A stretch of DNA of 64,000 nucleotides from Spinacia oleracea. Its lineage: Eukaryota > Streptophyta > Magnoliopsida > Caryophyllales > Amaranthaceae. Location of the stretch: NCBI RefSeq assembly GCF_020520425.1, contig NC_079492.1:144243861-144307860 (forward strand). The letters are read 5' to 3'. Each line of letters starts with the position of its first letter. Position 1 is the stretch's first letter. The position numbers were made by a program, and so were the translations under genes. The notes below the pieces were generated by a model. That model ran no database searches. It worked only from the letters and a program-made list of their open reading frames with translations, and had not been told where the DNA came from. Shown here in pieces: positions 1 to 10,036 of the stretch.

Positions 1-789
1 TTGACTAAGGAGACCATGTCAGTAACTACTAGTTCAACGCCTATCAAGATTTCAGGAAAGGCAAAGGAGGAATACAAAGCCTCATCTTCCAGATTTGTCA
101 AGAGTGACAAGCCTACCTTGAAAGAGTTGCAGGCTAAGAAGTACCCCTTCCCAGACTCCGACTTGCCTGACATGTTGGATGACTTGCTTAAAAATAAAGT
201 CATAGAACTTCCCGAGTCCAAGCGACCTGAACAAATGGGAAGAACTTCCGATCCTAAATACTGCCCATATCATAGGCTGGTGAGTCATCCTATCGAAAAA
301 TGCATAACTCTTAAGGAGAAGATTATGCAACTTGCTAAAGATGGGAAGATTGTACTTGATCTTGATGAGGCGGTTACAACTAATCACGCTTCAGTAGTTT
401 GTGAATCACTTCTGCAGGCTCAAACCCTACAATTTGGAAGTTTAGAGCCAGTAATTGTCTACGTGATCAGACCAGCAGTTCAACATGATGATGTGTTGCC
501 AGTTGAACACGAGGAGGATGACGGAGGGTGGACGGTCGTCACAAGGAAAAGGCCGAGAAAACAAGTACACAGGCCACAACCGCAACCCCCCCGTCACAAG
601 AAGAAACCACAAAAGAAAAAGAGCGACAAGCGCTCGAAAGGAAAAAAGAAGTTTAGGGGTGCTAACAAACAGACTGTGCTCCCTATCGATATGCTTGAAC
701 AGGAGCCTTTGGATCCTGTAACTTTGGAAGAATTTTTTTCCAGAAGATTACTTTACTGCAGTGACTGTCAATACAGTCTCATTCATTGA
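1..789 (+). CDS. gag polyprotein, C-terminal part (partial)
   Basis: Open from the window edge to a stop at 787-789. Residues about 88-101 hold a zinc-knuckle-like Cys-x2-His-x4-His-x4-Cys pattern (CPYHR...HPIEKC), as I know it from the end of Tat-lineage gag proteins. A Lys/Arg-rich stretch follows (about residues 180-222), suited to nucleic acid binding. The next frame, with the protease, overlaps the last 29 bases. The change of frame coincides with a run of seven T just after position 730. This may be an indel inactivating the copy or a frameshift site; the sequence alone does not decide. Confidence 0.8.
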   Translation: MTKETMSVTTSSTPIKISGKAKEEYKASSSRFVKSDKPTLKELQAKKYPFPDSDLPDMLDDLLKNKVIELPESKRPEQMGRTSDPKYCPYHRLVSHPIEKCITLKEKIMQLAKDGKIVLDLDEAVTTNHASVVCESLLQAQTLQFGSLEPVIVYVIRPAVQHDDVLPVEHEEDDGGWTVVTRKRPRKQVHRPQPQPPRHKKKPQKKKSDKRSKGKKKFRGANKQTVLPIDMLEQEPLDPVTLEEFFSRRLLYCSDCQYSLIH

Positions 790-2467
790 GGGTGAGGAGG
801 AACTAGTCGGTGAAGAAGCGACGTCCATAAAATTGACCTCACCACATTCTGAACCAGTGGTAGATTCAAAAGTTGCCGCTATCTTAGAAGCGTTGCCATC
901 ACGTATGGGCTGGAAGCAAATTTTCCATTTGCCTAAGGAAATGTGTCAACAGGTGGCCCTTGCCCTCCAACACCCGGAATTATATGTTGACAAGGTAAAG
1001 GATGCTGGGGATCCTGCGGAAAATTCGGCCAAATGTTTGTCCTGTAATACAGCTTTAGCCTTTACAGATGATGATTTGCTCATGGGGTCAAAGCCCCACA
1101 ATCGACCTTTGTTTGTGTCTGGCTATATTCGTGAACAAAAAGTTGGTCGTATCTTGGTCGACGGTGGATCCGCTGTCAACATCATGCCAAAATCCACAAT
1201 GATTGATTTAGGGATAAAAACAAATGAATTGTCAACCAGTCGGATCGTCATTCAAGGATTTAACCTTGACAGCCAGAGGGCAATAGGCATAATACGCCTC
1301 GAACTCACCATGGGGGAGTTGACATCATCTACCCTTTTCCACGTGATTGACACAAAAACGTCTTACAAGATGTTACTTGGACGCCCTTGGCTTCATGAAA
1401 ATGGTGTCGTCGCTTCGACCCTCCACCAATGTCTCAAATACTATCGTGGAGGTGAAAAGAAAATCAATGGGGATGTCAAACCTTTCGCCAAGGCCGATTC
1501 CTACTTCGCTGACGCAAAATTTTTTGAAGATGAAGGGGCGTCAAGTGAGATACTGCCATCTCAAATCCTCTCTACAGGCAAGAAGGATGATAAGAAGAAA
1601 GTTGATTCATCCTTAATCCCTAAGGAGCCGCCGATTCAGAGGAAAGAAATTCAGAAGGAAAAGGTGACTAAAGAGGTTGTCACTCAACCCACCCAAAAGG
1701 CAAAAGCGTCGTCGACCGCCCCTATCCTGCGGTACATCCCAAAGTCGCAACGCAAAGAAGGAGAATCACCATTTGAGGAATGCCAGGACTCTAAAATTGA
1801 GGGAAAGGTGGAGAAGAAAGTTGATGAAGTCGCTCTCCAAGACTTGAAGAGTAAAACAATCTTTCCCCTGGCTAAGGGTAAAAAGAATCGAATCATCAAG
1901 TCGCCTACAGTTGAAGAACCTTCAGGAGTCAAGGAGCTAAACAAAGAAAAGTTTGACCCGAATGCGTATAAGCTCCTGGCGAAGTCGGGATATGATTTTG
2001 AAAACCCAACACCTATGGGTAAAGTCATTGATGCTAAACCTCATGGTCTCAATGACACACAAAAGAGACTTCTGGAGTACGGTGACGGGTTTCAAGAATC
2101 CAAGACGGGGGTAGGATTTAAACGCCCTACACCAGTCAAAATCTCGATATGGCGAAAAGTGAATACCTCATCTTCACAGTATATAACTGCAAAAGAGGTT
2201 GAAGAAAGTAAAGTTGAAAGTGATGGTCGGCCAGAAAAGACTTCTGTTTTTGATCGACTGTGTCCACCTGCAACTAAGAACCAGGCATCTGTGTTTGACA
2301 GGCTTGGTGAACATGATAGTATGAGGAAGATATCATCAAGTCCTCAGACAAAGAGGAAAGGATCCGTCTTTAGTCGTGTCGGCGTGTCATCCATGCCTAA
2401 CGACCAACCAAGACGTTCGGCACTTAGTCGCATCAGGAAGAGAAATGATGATGCAAGAAAAAAATGA
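761..2467 (+). CDS. retroviral-type aspartic protease region of gag-pol
   Basis: This frame carries the retropepsin-like domain. The active site reads LVDGGS with the catalytic Asp near residue 134, and ILGRPWL-type sequence (LLGRPWL) about 75 residues later matches the second conserved block of the fold. Asp-Gly-Gly in place of Asp-Thr/Ser-Gly is, from memory, common in this lineage. The remaining ~350 residues are Lys/Glu-rich and low in complexity, a linker between protease and RT. It contains a repeated SVFDRL/SVFSRV motif near the end. The frame stops at 2467, right after a run of seven A, and reading can continue in another frame to 2795. Confidence 0.8.
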   Translation: MTVNTVSFIEGEEELVGEEATSIKLTSPHSEPVVDSKVAAILEALPSRMGWKQIFHLPKEMCQQVALALQHPELYVDKVKDAGDPAENSAKCLSCNTALAFTDDDLLMGSKPHNRPLFVSGYIREQKVGRILVDGGSAVNIMPKSTMIDLGIKTNELSTSRIVIQGFNLDSQRAIGIIRLELTMGELTSSTLFHVIDTKTSYKMLLGRPWLHENGVVASTLHQCLKYYRGGEKKINGDVKPFAKADSYFADAKFFEDEGASSEILPSQILSTGKKDDKKKVDSSLIPKEPPIQRKEIQKEKVTKEVVTQPTQKAKASSTAPILRYIPKSQRKEGESPFEECQDSKIEGKVEKKVDEVALQDLKSKTIFPLAKGKKNRIIKSPTVEEPSGVKELNKEKFDPNAYKLLAKSGYDFENPTPMGKVIDAKPHGLNDTQKRLLEYGDGFQESKTGVGFKRPTPVKISIWRKVNTSSSQYITAKEVEESKVESDGRPEKTSVFDRLCPPATKNQASVFDRLGEHDSMRKISSSPQTKRKGSVFSRVGVSSMPNDQPRRSALSRIRKRNDDARKK

Positions 2468-2795
2468 CGACGCAAAGGAAAGTGATGACGCAAGAAGTGT
2501 GGTTCCCTCCCGCATGAAACGTACTCAAGACATAGACATCACCGAACAACAACCTCTTAAAGCAAGGGTTCGTACTGTGGTGTTTACCAATCAGGAGAAG
2601 TCATCTGATAATTTTGCGGAGGACGACCGAGAGTCTGTTTCCTCTAATCATGTGACAGCGCAAGAAGTCTCAAATTCTGATGAAGAAATAGAGACCGAGG
2701 TGGCTCCCAAAATACTTGAAGATGGGGGGCAGACGACTGTGGACGAACTAAAAGAGTTAAACCTTGGAACTCTTGAAGAACCACGTCCTTGTTAG
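2458..2795 (+). CDS. gag-pol linker in a third frame between protease and RT
   Basis: The coding signal seems to pass from the protease frame to this frame at the A-run near 2458-2464, and then to the pol frame around 2764-2795. The peptide is acidic and unstructured, with no recognisable domain, as expected for the protease-RT spacer of Tat elements. Two explanations fit: indels in a decaying copy, or removal of a segment by splicing, as known for Ogre elements between protease and RT. I cannot choose between them. Confidence 0.45.
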
Positions 2796-5700
2796 CTCTC
2801 TTCTCACTCAAGAGGAAGAACATGAGTATGCTGAATTACTCTCAGAGTTTAAAGACGTCTTTGCTTGGAGCTATAAAGAAATGCCTGGTCTCGACCCGAG
2901 AATTGCTGTCCATCGCTTGGCGATAAAAAAGGGTGTTAGTCCAAAGAAACAATCTCAAAGACGTTTTAGACCGGAGTTGATCCCTGAAATTGAATCCGAG
3001 GTAAACAAACTTATTGGTGCAGACTTTATTCGTGAAGTCAAATACCCCACATGGATAGCAAATGTAGTCCCCGTGAGAAAGAAAAATGGACAATTACGGG
3101 TTTGTGTGGACTTTCGTGACTTGAACGAAGCATGCCCGAAAGACGATTTCCCGCTACCAGTCACGGAAATAATGATAGATGCTACGACTGGTCATGAAGC
3201 ATTGTCTTTCATGGACTGTACAGCCGGATACAATCAAATCCGCATGGCTCCCGAAGATCAAGAAGCGACAGCGTTCCGCACACCGAAAGGGATATTTTGC
3301 TATAAAGTCATGCCCTTTGGATTGAAGAACGCAGGAGCCACGTATCAACGTGCGATGCAGAAAATTTTTGAAGACATGATGCACAAGATAGTGGAATGCT
3401 ACGTTGATGACTTAGTAGTCAAGTCCAAAAAGAGGGAGAGTCATTTGTCTGATCTCCGCAAAGTCTTTGAAAGATTACGAAAATGTCAACTAAAAATGAA
3501 TCCCCTTAAATGCGCATTCGGTGTCACATCTGGAAAATTTCTAGGTTTCATTATCTGGCATAGGGGTATCGAAATTGATCAGACAAAGATTAAGGCAATC
3601 CAAGAGATGCCCGAACCTCGAAACCTTAAAGAACTTCGTGGTCTTCAGGGGCGTTTGGCATACATTCGAAGGTTCATCTCCAACCTTGCTGGGAGATGTC
3701 ACCCATTCAACCATCTCATGAAAAAAGATACTTCGTTTGACTGGGATGACTCGTGTCGAAAGGCATTCGAAAGCATAAAAAAGTATTTGTCTTCTCCACC
3801 AGTGTTGGGGGCACCAGTCAAAGGAAAACCTCTTATCCTTTACATTGCTGCACAAGAGCGGTCGTTGGGGGCAATGTGCGCTCAAGAAATAGAGGATCGC
3901 AAAGAGACGGCTCTTTACTACCTGAGTCGGACTTTGGTGGGTGCTGAATTGAACTACTCACCCATTGAAAAAATTTGTCTTGCTTTGGTTTTTGCCATCC
4001 AAAAGTTAAAGCATTACATGCAGGCTCATACAGTCCATGTCATCTCAAAAGCTGACCCAATCAAGTATATCCTTTCAAGACCAGTTCTCTCAGGACGACT
4101 TGCTAAATGGGTTGTACTCATAAAACAATATGACATTGTGTACGTGCCGCAAAAATCGGTCAAAGATCAAGCAATAGCAGATTTCTTTGCAGATCATCCA
4201 GTGCCACCTGAATGGGAGCTTTCTGTTGATTTGCCTGGGGAGGATGTGTTCTATATTGACGTACTCCCACCTTGGGAAATGTATTTTGACGGGGCTGCTC
4301 GTCAAGATGGCGCTGGAGCTGGGGTTGTCTTTTTGTCTCCAGAAAAGCATGTTCTGACTTACTCGTTTGTGTTAACTCAGTTATGCTCAAATAATATGGC
4401 CGAATACCAAGCCCTAATTCTAGGCCTCCAAATGGCTGTGGGACTAGGATTAAAGGACTTGGATATTTACGGAGACTCACAGCTAGTGATTAGCCAACTC
4501 TTAGGAGAATATGAAGTCAAGAAAGAGGATTTAATTCCTCATCACAGACATGCAACAAAATTGCTTGAGAAGCTTGACACTGTTAAGTTAAATCATGTTC
4601 CAAGGAGTGCCAACAAAATGGCTGACGCACTTGCAGGGCTTGCAGCCACTTTGGCACTGGGGGCAGAAGAAACCATGTCAGTACCGGTTTGTAACCGTTG
4701 GGTCGTTGCGTCAGACATAGACGAAATTGAAGATGAGGAATATGAGGAAGTCGACATGATCACTGTTCATCAAATTGACCAAGAAGATTGGCGTCAACCA
4801 ATTGTTGACTATCTAAGTCATCAAAAATTGCCTAGTGACCCAAGGCATAGAATGGAGATTCGTCGTCGAGCCCCTCGATTTATACTTTTTAATGGAACTT
4901 TGTTTCGACGATCTTTCAACCACTCATGGTCGAGATGCATCGGAGACGAGGAAACAATGAAAGCCATGGAAGAGGCTCACGCTGGAATTTGTGGTGCACA
5001 TCAATCAGGTCCTAAATTGTATGATTGCCTTAAAACAATGGGCTATTATTGGCCAACAATGGTGCAAGATAGCATGGACTACGCGAAGAAATGTGAAGCT
5101 TGTCAGTTTCATGCTAATTTCATCCACCAGCCTCCAGAACCATTGCACCCTACGGTCTCATCTTGGCCTTTTGAAGCATGGGGACTTGACGTGGTTGGTC
5201 CAATTACACCAAAGTCGTCTGCGGGTCAAGCATATATCTTAGCAGCAACTGATTATTTCTCTAAGTGGGTGGAGGCCATTCCTCTTCGCGAGGTCAAGAA
5301 AGAAAATGTCGTCGACTTCATTCGTACCCACATCATTTACAGGTACGGTATACCTCGACGGATCATCACTGACAATGGGAAGCCATTCTTCAACACATTG
5401 ATGACAAGTCTTTGTGAGAAGTTTAAATTCACGCAGCATAAATCGTCCATGTACAACGCTCCTGCAAATGGCCTAGCGGAAGCCTTCAATAAAACACTTT
5501 GTAAATTGTTGAGCAAAGTTGTTTCAAAATCAAAACGCGACTGGCATGAAAGGATAGGGGAAGCTCTTTGGGCTTACAGGACGTCATACAAAACAGCAAC
5601 ACAATCAACCCCATACGCTTTGGTGTATGGTGTCGAATCTATTTTGCCTTTGGAACTTCAAATTCCATCATTGCGAGTAGCTATTCAAGAAGGGTTGACT

Positions 5701-6036
5701 AATGATGATAATGACAAACTTCGTCTAGCAGAGTTAGAGGCACTTGACGAGAAAAGACTGCAGGCACAACAGAAATCGGAATGCTATCAGGCTCGTCTGT
5801 CACGCGCATTCAACAAGAAAGTTCGACCTCGCTCTTTTCAAGTGGGGGACATAGTTCTAGCAGTGAGACGACCTATCATTACTTCACGTAAGACTGGAAG
5901 TAAATTCACTTCAAAATGGGATGGTCCATATGTTGTGCAAGAGGTATACACTAATGGGGCTTACAAAATCGTTGACGCAGAAGGACTACGCGTGGGGCCT
6001 ATCAACGGCAAGTTTCTAAAGCGGTACTACTCATGA
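2764..6036 (+). CDS. pol: reverse transcriptase, RNase H, second RNase H, integrase
   Basis: One uninterrupted frame of 1090 residues. The RT has the palm motifs FMDCTAGYNQI and catalytic YVDD at residues 213-216. Its own RNase H follows (about 355-470). A second, archaeal-like RNase H begins near residue 504 (MYFDGAARQDGAGAG...) and includes DSQLVISQ and ADALAGLA; this domain defines the Tat lineage. The integrase has an HHCC zinc finger from about residue 739, the catalytic triad D809, D870 and E906 with exactly 35 residues between the last two, and a C-terminal DNA-binding region ending GKFLKRYYS. All catalytic residues I can check are present. The first in-frame ATG at 2764 need not be the real start, since pol is normally made as part of a gag-pol precursor. 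Confidence 0.93.
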   Translation: MELLKNHVLVSSLLTQEEEHEYAELLSEFKDVFAWSYKEMPGLDPRIAVHRLAIKKGVSPKKQSQRRFRPELIPEIESEVNKLIGADFIREVKYPTWIANVVPVRKKNGQLRVCVDFRDLNEACPKDDFPLPVTEIMIDATTGHEALSFMDCTAGYNQIRMAPEDQEATAFRTPKGIFCYKVMPFGLKNAGATYQRAMQKIFEDMMHKIVECYVDDLVVKSKKRESHLSDLRKVFERLRKCQLKMNPLKCAFGVTSGKFLGFIIWHRGIEIDQTKIKAIQEMPEPRNLKELRGLQGRLAYIRRFISNLAGRCHPFNHLMKKDTSFDWDDSCRKAFESIKKYLSSPPVLGAPVKGKPLILYIAAQERSLGAMCAQEIEDRKETALYYLSRTLVGAELNYSPIEKICLALVFAIQKLKHYMQAHTVHVISKADPIKYILSRPVLSGRLAKWVVLIKQYDIVYVPQKSVKDQAIADFFADHPVPPEWELSVDLPGEDVFYIDVLPPWEMYFDGAARQDGAGAGVVFLSPEKHVLTYSFVLTQLCSNNMAEYQALILGLQMAVGLGLKDLDIYGDSQLVISQLLGEYEVKKEDLIPHHRHATKLLEKLDTVKLNHVPRSANKMADALAGLAATLALGAEETMSVPVCNRWVVASDIDEIEDEEYEEVDMITVHQIDQEDWRQPIVDYLSHQKLPSDPRHRMEIRRRAPRFILFNGTLFRRSFNHSWSRCIGDEETMKAMEEAHAGICGAHQSGPKLYDCLKTMGYYWPTMVQDSMDYAKKCEACQFHANFIHQPPEPLHPTVSSWPFEAWGLDVVGPITPKSSAGQAYILAATDYFSKWVEAIPLREVKKENVVDFIRTHIIYRYGIPRRIITDNGKPFFNTLMTSLCEKFKFTQHKSSMYNAPANGLAEAFNKTLCKLLSKVVSKSKRDWHERIGEALWAYRTSYKTATQSTPYALVYGVESILPLELQIPSLRVAIQEGLTNDDNDKLRLAELEALDEKRLQAQQKSECYQARLSRAFNKKVRPRSFQVGDIVLAVRRPIITSRKTGSKFTSKWDGPYVVQEVYTNGAYKIVDAEGLRVGPINGKFLKRYYS

Positions 6037-6448
6037 AAAGTGGAATCTTTGTAAACTCCTAAGTAAGAGGATAAACTGCTCGCCCAAAAAAAAAAAAAAA
6101 AAAAAAAAAGAGATGGGTGTTGAACTACGTTGGCTTGATCTTGTAAAGTAAATCATCAATTATTTTGCAAGTACGTAGGCAGCTTGAGTAACAAAAAAAA
6201 CTATTCAAGTGCAGCCACACCAAAAAAAAAATCACAAACATTACTACACTCCTGGCCCGCAAGAGTCTAAACTGTGAACGGCAAAATAATTATTCATTAC
6301 TACACTCCTGGCCCGCAAGAGTCTAAAACTGTGAACGGCAAAATAATAAACAAAATATGTTCATGTGATAAGTATGAGTAATGACAAGTATTTAGACAAT
6401 ACATCAGACAAAAAAGAAAGGAAAGCAAATAAAAAAAAAGATACGCCT
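6037..6448 (+). other. spacer after pol with A-run and 56-bp duplication
   Basis: No coding signal on either strand. A run of about 23 A lies near 6087-6109. A 56-bp unit is repeated twice at 6239-6350, and several shorter A-runs follow. This lies between two convergent coding regions (pol on + and the antisense gene on -), so it must hold the 3' end of the antisense transcript. Confidence 0.7.
6239..6350 (+). repeat. 56-bp tandem duplication
   Basis: Two nearly identical units, offset 56 bp, each containing ACACTCCTGGCCCGCAAGAG and GTGAACGGCAAAATAAT. The second has one extra A. Short tandem repeats after pol are common in Tat elements. Confidence 0.85.
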
Positions 6449-9400
6449 TCACTCCATCCACTCATAGGGCTTAATCATGGATTGAAGCTCTTGTAGGTGC
6501 GTCTTCTGTTCTTCGAGTTGAGAGATCTCTTCGGCACTCACAAAAGGCGTTGATTCCAATTCGTCAAGACTTTGCTTCGCAACCTTTACTTGATCCTCAA
6601 GAGATGCCAAAGATGTACCACTAGTCGCCAAGTCACCTACCAAGTAACTCTTGATCTCACGAGCTTCCTTCAATTCAACTTCAAGACTGTTTATCTTCTT
6701 CGTGATCGCGACATCCTGTTCCTCCGGCTGTTTCTGCCTTTCCCGTGCCTCGGCAAAGTCAGACTCGACTTGTCTAATCACCTCAGCTTGGGCGTGTATC
6801 TCACGCTCCACCTGGTCAGATCTCTGTCGCTTCGCTGCAGCCTCTTCCAACGCAAGATAAGACTTGACAGACCAAACATAGGAGTCTACCTTGCGTTTCA
6901 ACAAACTTGGATCACCTCTAAGTTGTTGGATTCCCTTAAACACCATGGAAGCTTCTTCATATCTTTGGGTAACCTCGAGAAAGGGTGTGCTCTGCAATAG
7001 GCGTAAATATTCTGCACCTATCAGTTTTACTGCATTATTGAAGATAGTAGAAGAATTTGGACCCGGACGAAAAGAACTAACAGACATGGCATGGGTATGA
7101 ACAGTCTTCGATACATGATTAGAGACATTCACGGGAGAAGGTCGAACGCCCAAAGCCTTAGAAGCAACTTCAAGAGAGTTAGGGCCGTCGACTGATTGTT
7201 GACTTTTGGGGGAAGATGATAAGTTGACATTCGAATTCATCTGCGCCGAGCCTAGGGGAGCCAAGTCCTTTATGACAGTCAACCCTTTCCCTTTTCCAGG
7301 AGTTGATCTAGGGAGAAACGGGTCGTCACCCTGTGCAAACAGATAGTCAGTCGCAGTATTCCCTATATCAACTTCCAAGTCGAGATCACCGTCCTGCAAG
7401 TTAAAAATAAATAAATTGAGGGACGATTATTTTGTTTGGTTGATAGGGTGTTACTTTCTTTACAAGATATGCTAGACAGAAATGTTAAGGAAAAATCTGA
7501 CAGTAAGTAAATAAGAAGTACTCACTATTTCAAGGTTGGATGGTACAACGGATGATTCGGGAACGTCCAAGAAAAACCTATCAGCGCCCAAGTCGTCGAC
7601 GTCCATACTTAAGTCATCAGAGTTTTGTCTTACCCTTCGTCTGTGTTTGAAGTCGACATCAGACTCGGCATCGCTAGCAGTCTTATCATTGTTGTCAAGT
7701 CCAATCAACGGGCGTTGAGCACTGTCTATTCTGGAAGAACGTCGTTTACGACTGTCGTCAGTCCCCTCCGGATGCATGACATCACTTCTTTGACGAAGTA
7801 CCCCTTTCTCGTTACCTTGACATTGTTTAGGCTTGGACGTGTCAGACACTGCACCCGAACAAAGAACATCAACACCTTTTCTCAAATCGCCTATACTTAT
7901 TGTAGGCCACACCTTTTTGAACTCAGGTGTCACCAATTCCTTCCAATTGAGAGACTGACTTGGGGTGAATACTCGAGATCGACTGTCTTTGAAGAGTATG
8001 ATTGACCAATACCTCAATGCCTCATAGTAAGTTACACTTCGCTCGTCCACACCACGACGAAGTACACCTGTGATCTCTTGACAAAAACCGAATTGTCTAC
8101 CAAATCGATGAGGGGAATATGGTTCAACATAAAAATGACCATCATGAGATTCACGGCGCAAAACAAGATAACTTGAGCGAAGAGCCATCATGTAACTAAA
8201 CTTCACTTTATCTAAGTTACCATCGTCAAACAAGCGCTCATTCCTATTTTTGTTCAACATCATGCAACCCACATTCATTTTCGCCCCACCATGTATAAGA
8301 GTGCGTGCATCACCGTCATTGAAATATTTTGACCCCTGCGCCCCTGAATATATGACCATTAAAGGCCCGAATGGAACAGGATCAGCATCGTGATGAGTGT
8401 TGAAATAATATGCAAGCCAAGCATAGAGATAATGAGCTGGGAAGAAAGTCTTGGAATAGGAGGGCTTCGAATTGCTTGAAATGCTATTTAAACCACGGTA
8501 AATGCTGGTAAGCACAGGCACCGCAAGACTAAACGTCTCACCTCGCGCCATCAGAGTAGCAGTCTCAAAGGTTCCCGGTCTAATCAGCCTGTCCTCAGAC
8601 TGAGGAAGCACAAATGTACACAACCAGCACGATAAAAAGGCTCCAACATAAGTGATTGCTCTCCTGTTAGCGCCAACAACTCCAAGAGATTCAAACAAGT
8701 CATTTTCTTCTTGTGACCAAGATATTGGTTGAGCTTCAATGTTCACATCAGGGTTGTTAGTAACCTTCGGGCGACTCTCGGTATACCTTCGTCTTTTAAG
8801 AGGGACTTTGTGAATCCTTTCCCTTTTGCACCAAAAGTCAATCCATAACTGAGCGGTAACCCCTTTCTTTGACTTAGGATCCTTTGCAAGTCGATGATAG
8901 ACTGTAAAGAGAATTACGCAAGCTTGAGATTTTTGTCGATTACCATTCTCATCTCGCGCTCCAAGCATATGATAATCAGGGATCGTCTCATCATATATTC
9001 CTCCAAGAATGGGCAACCCCCCAAGCTTATAAATATCCCATAGAGAAACGGACCATTCCCCAGTCATGGTATGGAGTGTGTTTGTAGTGGGGCTCCAGCT
9101 CTCACAAAAAGCACGGATAATGTTGGGGTCTTTATCGTATAAACAAAGAGAAGCCTGAACTGCCTTGTACACTGAGCAAACACGAAGAATGTCTCCAAAG
9201 CGGGATAATACATCTTCTGTCCACTCCCACCAGCCAGGAAGAAAAGATGCCTCGCCAGAGACCCTTAAATTTTTGGACTTCCAGCCCACTGAACCCGAAA
9301 GAATACGACGACCAAGCATTGGAGACAAGGCATCTAGTTGATACCTATCAGGGAGAGTGCTTTTGAGAACATAAAAAGGGGGATCACTAGAAGTTCCTGG

Positions 9401-10018
9401 AGTCACTTGGATCGCCATCTCACTGCGAAAGATTGACTGATCAAGAGATGCTCTCATGCTGCCAGTAGGGCGCCGAAGTGACCTATGAATGATAAAATGG
9501 GTTCCAGTTTTTGGATCATCTTCCTCAGCGTCTCTAATCGAAAGATGAATGTCATCACCTTTCTTGAACTCTGAAAGATATACCATTCCTGCAATGACAA
9601 CAAGAAAGGATGAGAAAGAATCAAACGGGATTGACAAACAAAAAAACTTGGTTGCTAATGACATTAGGCGGTCTTCAAACGGATCATCTGAGGATGACAG
9701 GTTCACTGTGCAAACACGATGACCTGACACCCCTGATGGGTTCACTGAGCAAACACGATGACCCATCACGATAAATCCTCCTTCAAAAGCATCCAGGTCT
9801 TCAAACGGATCATCTGAGGATGACAGGTTCACTGTGCAAACACGATGACCTGACACCCCTGATGGGTTCACTGAGCAAACACGATGACCCATCACGATAA
9901 ATCCTCCTTCAAAAGCATCCAGGTCTTCAAACGGATCATCTGAGGATGACAGGTTCATTGTGCAAACACGATGACCCGACATCCCTGATGGGTTCACTGA
10001 GCAAACACGATGACCCAT
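6449..10018 (-). CDS. antisense two-exon gene in the retrotransposon: plant mobile domain protein with C-terminal coiled coil
   Basis: Exons complement(7526..10018) and complement(6449..7393). The donor GTGAGT and acceptor TTGCAG bound a 132-bp intron and join in phase 0, giving about 1145 aa. From about residue 250 the protein matches the aminotransferase-like plant mobile domain (PMD): GEWSVSLWDIYKLGGLPILG, then YVGAFLSCWLCTFVLP. The middle is charged, with basic nuclear-signal-like KRRRYT and RKRRSSR stretches. Exon 2 is Glu/Gln/Ala-rich with heptad-like spacing, so probably a coiled coil. The N-terminus is three 42-aa repeats. ATG 10018 is the first in frame after an upstream TAG, but a missing 5' exon is possible. 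PMD proteins of the MAIN/MAIL type act in transposon silencing and genome stability; copies are known in plant transposons. What it does for this element is unknown. Confidence 0.75.
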
Positions 10019-10036
10019 CACGATAAATCCTCCTTC
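9675..10036 (-). repeat. 126-bp (42-aa) in-frame tandem repeat, three copies
   Basis: The word TCAAACGGATCATCTGAGG recurs at 9675, 9801 and 9927 (minus one base at the group edges), giving a period of exactly 126 bp with very few differences. Each unit holds two shorter copies of GHRVC(S/T)VN spaced 13 residues apart. The repeats code for the N-terminus of the antisense protein. Confidence 0.92.
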
